A DNA stretch of 31,618 nt from contig JAWVFT010000067.1 in assembly GCA_033855775.1 (NCBI GenBank), positions 1 through 31,618 on the forward strand. Direction: 5' to 3'. Positions 17,957 through 25,022 of this stretch are shown one piece after another. The first letter of the stretch is position 1. Each line of letters starts with the position of its first letter. The notes under the pieces are model-generated. The model was given only the letters and a program-made list of their open reading frames with translations, was not told where the DNA came from and did no database searches. The stretch comes from DASVTR01 sp033855775. GTDB taxonomy: Bacteria > Acidobacteriota > Blastocatellia > Pyrinomonadales > Pyrinomonadaceae. A program made the position numbers and the translations under genes.

Positions 17957-20900
17957 CTAATGGACGCAGAAGAAACCCCACAGTCCGTTGGTGAACTGGA
18001 AGCTCTCCTGTGTGCGGTAGAGATAAAAGCCGGTGCGCCAGAACAAACCGCCAGCTTTAGTCAGAATGTTGTCGTGCCGCGTCGGGCCGATGCCGCTGAT
18101 AGAGCCAACCTCGAAGGTGTAAGGATTGGTTCCCATCTGCGTCGAGTTGGCTACCCACGGCTCGAACTGCCAGTGATGGCCGAAGACCGTGAAGCCATGC
18201 TGGCGCGGATGTCCCGCGACATCCAGCACGCGGAAGCGCACGTCTGTGCCAGCCACGGCGTCGAAGAGCGGCGTTTCGCGTTTCGGCGGAACGGGACAAC
18301 CCTGCGGTCGCGCCGGCCCAATGAAGGGCTGACCCTTAGTGCTCAGGATGTCCTTCAACTCTTTGTCGTTGACGCCTTCAGGCACGTCCGTGACTAGCAA
18401 ACCGAGACGCGCCCAGAGCGGCTCGCTGCGATAGTTGAAGGCTTTGAAGCCTGTGTCTTCGGCGTCGTCTTCGCCGCCGACGTTCTTGAGCGGGACGCCG
18501 TTCTGCTGCACGCTTAAGTCGTCCTGATAGAGCACGACGAACTCGCGGAACAGCAGTGTATTGTTCGGCCCGAAAATATCGGCCTGAGCTTTGCTCGGAC
18601 TGGAGATGCTGTAAGCGTCCATCCAGGTCGAGTCTTTCGGCTCGATGATGAGCGCGCCGATGGCTCCGTGCGAGCTATGCTTAATCACGTCGCCGATATC
18701 GCGCAATCCGGTCGCGCCAAACTCAATCGGAATCGGAGTCACTTCGCCGTTGACTAACCTTTGGTCGCCCGCATACCACGTATAAGTGATGCTCTCGGTC
18801 GGGCCGACGGTCGTGTTCGGGTTGAAGCCGACGTACGCGCCATCGGACGTGGACGGGTCATAGGAAACCAACTGCGGGTGCAAGCCGACGCGATTCGAGG
18901 TCTTGACCTGATTGAAGTTGAACTTGTTGATGATGGCCGCCATGTGATTCCAGCTTGGACTCTCAGGCAACACTTCCGGCAGCTTGTTGGTCAACGTCAG
19001 GCTAATGCAATCGCCTGCCGCCGCTCTGATAATCAGAGGCTCCGGCCTGTTGGTGGCTCCGCCCGCGTTGAGATTGATGTCTTCGATGAAGACGATGGCA
19101 TTCGGGTCGGCAATGTTGAAGGCGTTGTTGTAGATGAGCTTTCCGCTCGCCGACAGGTCGCGCGCCAGGATAGCCGTGACACTGAATTCACGCAGCGGCG
19201 CGTCGGCTGGACAAACATCGTCAACGGCTGACGGCACAGTCGAATCCGTGCTGGTTGCCAGAGGCTCAAGCGTGCGCCGCTGACCGTAGGAGTCAACGTA
19301 AGAGCCGCTGGCGGAGTAAGTGCTCGTGCCGCGCGGGGTGAGTCGCCGGACTTTGCGGTACGTGCGAAGGATGCCCCACTGGCCGTCCCAAAGGTTATCG
19401 GTCGCCGCCGACGAGTAGAGATAATCCTTGACCTTGCTGCCCACAAATTCCGGGGCAAAGCCTCCGGGCGAAGTGGTTGGCAATGGGTCAATCTCAAACT
19501 CGAAATGTTCGGAGATGCCGACCTGCTGCCCGTTGCGATAGCCGGAGTTTGGAGCCGACGGCTCGAAGAGCCACTTCTGTCCGTGGATGTTGAAGACGTG
19601 CTGCTCTTCCTGCGCGCCCTGAACCAAGCGCACCTGCACTTTCTCCGTCTCCAGAGCCGTGAGCACGGGCGTGAACGGGTCTTCGTGAACGGTCGAGCTG
19701 AAGACGTTGGCCATGTCGCCCTGCGCGCCTGTCTTCTGCAAGACGAACCCGTTGGCATCGCGTATGAAGTTGCCGTTAGCGTCCTTCTGCCCGATGCGAT
19801 TCGGAATCGGCTCGTTGGTATAGTTAATCAACTGCGTGCCGGGGTCGCCCGCCGAAATTGATTCGGGCAGCGGAGTCGGCGGCTGTTCGATGGCAGTAAA
19901 CACGTCATCAGCTTCTTTAAATCCCGGCGGGTTCACAGGCTTCGGATTATCGCCCTTGAAGTAGACGATGCCGAAATCGGCGAAGGCCAGATTAAATTCA
20001 CGATACGGCTTCTTTTGTCCCGGCGGCGCCGTCGGCCCCGGAGTGATGTTGGCGGCAAACGAAGTCGGGCCGCCGTCTGTACGACCGCCGAATACTGTCT
20101 GCCCGTCGAGCGACTTCCAGGTCGAACCCTTTTGCTCAACCACCAGCGCGGCATAGAGGCCGTGATGCTGGTGCGAACTGGGGCCGAAGTGGTCGTGCGT
20201 GAAGACCGTGCGGATGGTGCGATCCTGCCCGGCGTTGTTGACCAAGGGGTCAGCCCACCAGCGTTGAATCGTCGTCTGCGCGCCGATGAACTCGCCATGC
20301 TCGCCCGCGCCGAAGGTCGTGTTGGTTTCCGGCGTTAGAATCTGCGTGCCGTTGATGCTGTTCTGGTAAGCATTGTTGGCGGCGATTCGTTCACGCACTT
20401 CGTCAGGCGAGAACGTGCCGTCCTCGTAGTTCCAACCGTTGCCCGCTCCGTCCGAAGAAGTGACATCGAACTTCACCAGATGGATGTGCTGGCCGATGAT
20501 GTCGGTCGGCGTGAAAATCTGAAAGTCATCAAGGTTGAGCACGTTCGGTATCAGGTTGGTGGCGGCAAACGTGATGCACTCACCGGAGTTGGCGCGGAAG
20601 AACAAAGGCTCAGGCTTTCGCACCCCGTGCAAAGTGTCGAGCGCGTCGGCTTCGAGCGTCGCAATGCGCGCCTGCCGGTCGTGCCAGCCGTCGCGGTTGA
20701 CCGGCATGTCAAACTGTATGTAGGCCGCTCGATACGGGCGCAAAGGAGCGTCCGGCAAGCAAGGGTCAGCGTAGGGCGCGCCCGCCGTGGGCGGCAGCCC
20801 GTTGACGAGGAAAAGGCCGGGAGCGCCTGCGGACGTAAACGTCGGATAACCGATAGCTGGCCATTGATACTGCGTCGGCGTCGGGATTCCGGGCGCGATT

Positions 20901-22960
20901 TCACCATCCACGCCCTGGCCTGCATGGAAGTTCATGGCCCGCACTTCGGCTTTGTTGCCCTCCGGGTCAAGCAGTTCGATATTGGCCTTGACCAGCTTGC
21001 GCGCGAAGAAGAGCAGGAACGGGTCGCCGTTTTGCGAGAGCACGCGCGCGGCCACAGGGTCGGAAAGCAGTCCCATCGGAACGGCGTTCGGCCCGTCCAC
21101 GATTGATGCTTCTTTGATGTGATGGCGCGGTAAGCCTCCGTCCTTCTCCATATCGAAGGGCGGTTGCGGCGGGCGGTGGCCCACATCGCCCGCGATGTAG
21201 AACGGATAGCCTTTGAACTTCACCGTCGGCATCGGCGGCAGCGGTTTATTCGGGATAGGCACGATGGCCGGGTTCGGCGTGCCGCCGACTATCTCCGCGT
21301 CCGGCAGATTGCGGTCTGGCGTGCCTGCCTCGAACGTGTCGTGGTTGCGCCACAACTCCCACATGCCTTGCGCGAAGTGCGGATAGAGATGGCAGTGAAA
21401 GATGGCATCGCCGGGATTGATGTTGCGATTGCCTGAGCCGCCGTAGTTGATTTCGTAAGTGAAGGCCGCGCCCGGCGAGATGGTCTGCGAATCCAGATAA
21501 GTCGAGTTTTCATCGCGCGGGCTTTGCAGCCATTGATGCGCGTGAAGGTGGAAAACGTGCGTCTCTTTCGGCCCGGCGTGCAAGTTACGAAAGCGCACGG
21601 GGTCGTTTAAGTATGAGTGATGAACGTTGGAAGGGTCGTCCGGGAAGAGGGCCGCGATAGCCACGCCGTTGCCGTCCTTCTGGACAATCATCGCCGGGTC
21701 GCCGTTCGGATGCGATTCAAGGAAGAACTCTTCAAACTTGCACTCGTTGCAATCTTTAGCCGGGCCGACTCTTTTACGGTTGGCGAAAAGGATTGCGCCG
21801 AGGCCGCCGGAGCCGTAGTTAATCGCAAAGCCGTCGCGCACGCCGTGGAACAAATCTTGATTAAGTTCCGGGAACGCCTGCACGGTCTTCGTCTCGTCGT
21901 GGAAGATAACTGTGAACTCGCGGAAGGGCTGGCCGCAGGTGCTCGACGGCGGCGCGTTGGTGCAGTCTTCCGTGAATTTTGCGATGACGGCGTTCAGGTC
22001 GGAGTAGATAATCTCGTTGCCCTGAAGCATGTTGAGGACGGGCGTGCCGTTCGGGAATGTCGCTTCGTAGTTGATAATCGGCGTGTGGTTATCGTTCTGG
22101 CCGATGGTCGCGGCTTGCAGTTGAGCCGCCGTCACCTGCGAGCGATACCATCTGGCCTTTTTCGGCTCGACGTTGATGGAACCGAAGAGGCCCAGGTCAA
22201 GTTGGCCGCCATCGCCTTCGCCACCGGCGGGCGCGCCCATGGAGTAGAACAAGTATTGGCCCTGCTTGGCCGCGTACCACTTGTAGACGCGCGTCTCGCC
22301 GGGCGCGGCCAGCGACGATTGATTCTCCGCGACGTTGGCTCCATCGTCGGCATCAGGGCCGCGAACGTAGTCCAGGCCGTTGACGTGGATTGACGCGCTC
22401 CGTGTGAACGTGGAATTTTTGTCGGGGTCAATTTGCGGCGGACGAGACGGGCTGAGCAGGTTGGTGAAAGTGACCTGTATGCAATCTCCTTCGTTGACCC
22501 GCAGCACGAGCGGTCTGGGCCGTTTGTCTTCGCGCAAGTGAACGTTGCCGGGTGTCGTCCCCACCACGTCGCGTTGCAGCGCGTACATCATTCCAGCCGG
22601 ATTGAAAGCTCCAAAGCGGTTGTAGAAGTAAACGATGTCGAAGGCGACGACATTGGCCGTCACAGTGTTCTCGCAGGCCAGCCCCGTTGGCGACACATCC
22701 TCGCTATCGTCCGCAGTGATGACCGTCGGCGGCGGAGCAGGCGGCGGCGGGTCTGCCGCGACCGGCGTCGGCGCGGCAGTTGGCGACGGAATATCTGTGT
22801 TGGTTAACCAGGTGAGAGCGGCAGGATGGCTCGGTTGCAGAGTCGAACGAAGTTGATTCTCACCGCCCATCGCTGCCCGCTGAAACGCGACCAGCAGCAA
22901 GCATCCGGCGATAAAGTGGAGCAGACGGAGACGCGAAATCCAAGAGTGGCTGCGATTCAT
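17957..22960 (-). CDS. Giant secreted multicopper oxidase, MofA/MnxG-like (putative Mn(II) oxidase)
   Basis: 1667 residues. Signal peptide (LLHFIAGCLLLVAFQ) and a Pro-rich linker (about 58-80) precede three diverged repeats of roughly 400-500 residues. Each repeat carries a PL..R...G[DE]CI....TN motif (about 150, 786, 1306), a V/IEPK..TW-type motif (about 260, 945, 1441) and an H.F..H.H.W-type motif (468, about 1120, about 1590). A complete copper set is present: H468, H471 and H473 (HxxHxH); H522, C523, H524, H528 and M533 (HCHx3Hx4M); H825 and H827; H922 and H924. The size matches what I recall of Leptothrix MofA (about 1660 residues), suggesting manganese oxidation, but the substrate is inferred. 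AGGAG eight bases before the ATG supports the start. Transcribed alone from a promoter about 365 bases upstream. Confidence 0.88.
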   Translation of the reverse strand: MNRSHSWISRLRLLHFIAGCLLLVAFQRAAMGGENQLRSTLQPSHPAALTWLTNTDIPSPTAAPTPVAADPPPPAPPPTVITADDSEDVSPTGLACENTVTANVVAFDIVYFYNRFGAFNPAGMMYALQRDVVGTTPGNVHLREDKRPRPLVLRVNEGDCIQVTFTNLLSPSRPPQIDPDKNSTFTRSASIHVNGLDYVRGPDADDGANVAENQSSLAAPGETRVYKWYAAKQGQYLFYSMGAPAGGEGDGGQLDLGLFGSINVEPKKARWYRSQVTAAQLQAATIGQNDNHTPIINYEATFPNGTPVLNMLQGNEIIYSDLNAVIAKFTEDCTNAPPSSTCGQPFREFTVIFHDETKTVQAFPELNQDLFHGVRDGFAINYGSGGLGAILFANRKRVGPAKDCNECKFEEFFLESHPNGDPAMIVQKDGNGVAIAALFPDDPSNVHHSYLNDPVRFRNLHAGPKETHVFHLHAHQWLQSPRDENSTYLDSQTISPGAAFTYEINYGGSGNRNINPGDAIFHCHLYPHFAQGMWELWRNHDTFEAGTPDRNLPDAEIVGGTPNPAIVPIPNKPLPPMPTVKFKGYPFYIAGDVGHRPPQPPFDMEKDGGLPRHHIKEASIVDGPNAVPMGLLSDPVAARVLSQNGDPFLLFFARKLVKANIELLDPEGNKAEVRAMNFHAGQGVDGEIAPGIPTPTQYQWPAIGYPTFTSAGAPGLFLVNGLPPTAGAPYADPCLPDAPLRPYRAAYIQFDMPVNRDGWHDRQARIATLEADALDTLHGVRKPEPLFFRANSGECITFAATNLIPNVLNLDDFQIFTPTDIIGQHIHLVKFDVTSSDGAGNGWNYEDGTFSPDEVRERIAANNAYQNSINGTQILTPETNTTFGAGEHGEFIGAQTTIQRWWADPLVNNAGQDRTIRTVFTHDHFGPSSHQHHGLYAALVVEQKGSTWKSLDGQTVFGGRTDGGPTSFAANITPGPTAPPGQKKPYREFNLAFADFGIVYFKGDNPKPVNPPGFKEADDVFTAIEQPPTPLPESISAGDPGTQLINYTNEPIPNRIGQKDANGNFIRDANGFVLQKTGAQGDMANVFSSTVHEDPFTPVLTALETEKVQVRLVQGAQEEQHVFNIHGQKWLFEPSAPNSGYRNGQQVGISEHFEFEIDPLPTTSPGGFAPEFVGSKVKDYLYSSAATDNLWDGQWGILRTYRKVRRLTPRGTSTYSASGSYVDSYGQRRTLEPLATSTDSTVPSAVDDVCPADAPLREFSVTAILARDLSASGKLIYNNAFNIADPNAIVFIEDINLNAGGATNRPEPLIIRAAAGDCISLTLTNKLPEVLPESPSWNHMAAIINKFNFNQVKTSNRVGLHPQLVSYDPSTSDGAYVGFNPNTTVGPTESITYTWYAGDQRLVNGEVTPIPIEFGATGLRDIGDVIKHSSHGAIGALIIEPKDSTWMDAYSISSPSKAQADIFGPNNTLLFREFVVLYQDDLSVQQNGVPLKNVGGEDDAEDTGFKAFNYRSEPLWARLGLLVTDVPEGVNDKELKDILSTKGQPFIGPARPQGCPVPPKRETPLFDAVAGTDVRFRVLDVAGHPRQHGFTVFGHHWQFEPWVANSTQMGTNPYTFEVGSISGIGPTRHDNILTKAGGLFWRTGFYLYRTQESFQFTNGLWGFFCVH

Positions 22961-22979
22961 AAATTAACTCCTAATTTTA

Positions 22980-23009
22980 TTGAACCACTACCACTCTCGG
23001 CGCTATGAT
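22980..23009 (+). promoter_or_regulatory. Sigma-70-like promoter facing away from the oxidase gene
   Basis: TTGAAC (22980-22985), an 18-base spacer, then TATGAT (23004-23009; five of six matches to consensus). It would start RNA near 23016, reading toward the terminator at 23067-23108. No protein gene follows. Confidence 0.4.
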
Positions 23010-23015
23010 GCAGGC

Positions 23016-23108
23016 TGTCTGGACATACATCCTCTGCGCTTCGTGCGATAGAGGTTGTGGTTCAACGAACCTCGTCGTTACCGGCTAGTGACGACGGGGT
23101 TCTTTTTT
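23016..23108 (+). ncRNA. Candidate small RNA antisense to the oxidase mRNA leader
   Basis: About 93 bases between a plausible promoter (22980-23009) and a strong intrinsic terminator (stem ending at 23102, then six Ts). There is no open frame of note. The RNA would lie opposite the long 5' leader of the multicopper oxidase mRNA. The segment also contains the right arm of a long inverted repeat (TTGAACCAC near 22980 with GTGGTTCAA near 23057-23065). It matches no RNA family I recognise; existence is inferred from promoter and terminator only. Confidence 0.35.
23067..23108 (+). terminator. Strong intrinsic terminator without an upstream plus-strand gene
   Basis: A 14-bp stem (GAACCTCGTCGTTA with TGACGACGGGGTTC, two G-U pairs) closes an 8-base loop and is followed directly by TTTTTT at 23103-23108. 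The T-run exists only on the plus strand. The nearest plus-strand coding gene upstream is more than 7 kb away. Confidence 0.8.
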
Positions 23109-23331
23109 CGCCTTATCTCAGTAGAGACGGAAACTGCTGCGGCCAAGACCATCCATAAACTCTTTGCGCTTGTTCAGTCATCTGCAAAAGCGACTGTCTC
23201 TAACAGGGTAGGGGCAGGGCTATGCGCTGACTTACGCTTGAGCCTCGGGTGAAAAGAAGAAGAAGCGGGGGCTTGATTCGGGACTATTACAATCTACTTG
23301 CAATCTGCTTACAAACGGATTGAGCCCTCAC

Positions 23332-23359
23332 AATATACCCACTCTCAATAGCTGGTCAA
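23332..23359 (-). promoter_or_regulatory. Sigma-70-like promoter of the multicopper oxidase gene
   Basis: On the minus strand TTGACC (23354-23359), a 16-base spacer and TATATT (23332-23337): five of six matches in both boxes, within AT-rich DNA. The expected start near 23325 gives the oxidase mRNA a leader of about 365 bases. Confidence 0.55.
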
Positions 23360-23569
23360 TTAAAGAAAATTTGTCGCATTTATCACAAAAGTATCCCTCA
23401 CTATTGAATAATAGCCTTAAAGCATTGAGCGAATATTCGATTAGGGGTGGAAGCGCAAAGGTTAAGACAAGCTATCAGGCGCGAGGTAATCATCTATAAA
23501 AACGCTCGACGATGAAAGAATTGCTATCAGGGCGGCGCGTTGGAAGGATTACCTTGCGGGACGCATCAG

Positions 23570-24769
23570 TCATGAAGAACTAATATCAGTTCGGCGCAAA
23601 GTCCGCAGGTAATAGCCGATGATGAGCGTGGTCGAGCGGGCATAGTCAGCCGTTCCAGACCTGACTAGATTGGCTCGCAGGTAGAGGTCGTTGAGGCGCA
23701 GGCCGAGATTGCCGAAGAGGCCGCCCGCTTTGGCCCAGAAGAGAGCCGCGCGCTTTGAGTCGTCCCTGTAGCCTGAGCCTAGTTGCCGGACGAGTTCTCT
23801 GGCCTGCTCCGGCTCGACGCGGAAAAGTTCCGACACAACGCCGACCCCGTTGCGATAGCCTGAATAGCGAACGAACGGGTCGCTTGAGTTGACGCACACC
23901 AGAAACGCGACGAAGTTGGCCTCCGACTCGCGGGCCACGCCTCGCTGGTGGGCCATCTCGTGCGCGATGGTGAAGGGCAGTTGAAAGTCAGGCACGCGGT
24001 CGTTGTAGTTGGGCTCCGCCGTGAAGGGAAAGTAGACGCCGCTGATGCCCAGTCGCGTCAGAAACTCGGAGAAGCGGACGGGCTTGGGCGGCGCAAAGTC
24101 GCCGCGCGGCAGCAGCGAAAGCTCAGGCACGGAAGCGTAAGATTCCGCCAGCAGACGAACAATCTCGTCGCTGGTGGGCGCGGCCCTGCCGTCTGCGTGC
24201 GCCTCCGCATAGCTCTCGTTGATTCGGCGTATGACCTCGCCGCTTATCGCTTCCAGTTCCGGCGCAGTCGCTTCCCTGCGCTCGAAGCCGAGCAACTCGA
24301 AGAGCAGCGGGCGATGGTAGTTGAAGCCGAATGAGAAGAGAAAGGCCCACAGGCAAACGCCCGCGCACCAGAGGGCGAAACGTGTGGAGGAGACAATCCG
24401 CCGCAGCCGTCCAAAGGGCCGCCAATAGAGCAACAGCCCCAACCTCAAGATGCTGGCGAAGATGACGACCAGCAGAAGACAGATGAGAGCTTCGCCGATA
24501 GAGAAGTTGAAGCGGCGGCTGAAGGAAGAGAGAGCGACGACGATGTGCGGGTAGAGCGACTGCGCGTAGACGCGCTCGGTCAGAGTTGGAAAGAGCGCAG
24601 CCAGTAGTTGGAGGAGCACAGCCGAGAGCAGGAAGGCGAGCGGAGTTCCAAAGTCGCGCCGGGCCTTCGGCAGCAGCCGTAGAAACGCGGCCAGCCATCT
24701 TCTCAATCTTCCTCTTGATGCAGGCTCCGGCTCCGCATCGGGGCTGACTTCGTGTTCGGCGGAACTCAT
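23570..24769 (-). CDS. DUF3810-type membrane protein with zinc-metallopeptidase-like motif
   Basis: 399 residues from the ATG at 24769. The in-frame start at 24862 is rejected because it would place a terminator-like hairpin inside the coding region and adds an atypical N-terminus. Three transmembrane segments occupy the first half (FGTPLAFLLSAVLLQLLAALF, ALICLLLVVIFASIL, FALWCAGVCLWAFLFSFGF). A soluble domain follows with HEMAH (H270, E271, H274) and RESEAN (E281, E283), the gluzincin-like arrangement of DUF3810 proteins. The family is presumed to be membrane metallopeptidases, but no substrate is known. It is downstream of the phosphoesterase gene, separated by that gene's apparent terminator. 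Confidence 0.85.
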   Translation of the reverse strand: MSSAEHEVSPDAEPEPASRGRLRRWLAAFLRLLPKARRDFGTPLAFLLSAVLLQLLAALFPTLTERVYAQSLYPHIVVALSSFSRRFNFSIGEALICLLLVVIFASILRLGLLLYWRPFGRLRRIVSSTRFALWCAGVCLWAFLFSFGFNYHRPLLFELLGFERREATAPELEAISGEVIRRINESYAEAHADGRAAPTSDEIVRLLAESYASVPELSLLPRGDFAPPKPVRFSEFLTRLGISGVYFPFTAEPNYNDRVPDFQLPFTIAHEMAHQRGVARESEANFVAFLVCVNSSDPFVRYSGYRNGVGVVSELFRVEPEQARELVRQLGSGYRDDSKRAALFWAKAGGLFGNLGLRLNDLYLRANLVRSGTADYARSTTLIIGYYLRTLRRTDISSS

Positions 24770-24800
24770 AAGCGCGCAGCCTTTGAAGAAATCCGGCTCA

Positions 24801-24841
24801 GAGCAAAAATAAGCGGGCGAGGGCCTCCCACAGCCCTCGCC
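24801..24841 (-). terminator. Intrinsic terminator of the phosphoesterase gene
   Basis: A perfect 10-bp GC-rich inverted repeat (GGGCGAGGGC / GCCCTCGCCC, 8-base loop; 24814-24841) is followed on the minus strand by GCTTATTTTTGC. It lies about 180 bases after the phosphoesterase stop and just upstream of the DUF3810 gene. Confidence 0.65.
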
Positions 24842-25022
24842 CTTTGGGCCTCGTGTCCTCACCCCACGTGGCCACTTGTGTTCACCGGAGAGGCGAACAC
24901 AATTTGATTATGCCCAACTTCCGCGCAACTTTCAAAAGCAGGACACGCAGTTTGTGCTCCTTAAGCCCGTCAGGTTGTTTCCCTTCGCTTCCCTTTCAAG
25001 GCAACGCTCTCAGCAACGCCGC

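Larger units (their letters stand above)
22961..23569. other. AT-rich regulatory region upstream of the multicopper oxidase gene
   Basis: 609 bases without a protein gene, noticeably richer in A and T (especially 23280-23500) than its surroundings. It holds a minus-strand promoter for the oxidase, a plus-strand promoter-like pair, and a strong plus-strand terminator, each listed separately. I see no tRNA and no match by eye to the Mn-sensing yybP-ykoY riboswitch. Confidence 0.6.

Noticed and set aside
23051..23080. tRNA T-arm-like GGTTCAA segment
   Set aside because: The flanking bases do not form the 5-bp T-stem, and no acceptor, D-arm or anticodon arm can be drawn. The bases instead belong to the inverted repeat and terminator.
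22961..23359. Mn-sensing yybP-ykoY riboswitch in the oxidase leader
   Set aside because: I looked for the conserved purine-rich core and paired loops on the minus strand and did not find them.
23471..23540. Short direct repeat GCTATCAGG (around 23471 and 23523) as a possible attachment site
   Set aside because: It is too short and has no integrase, tRNA or matching copy that would define an integrated element.
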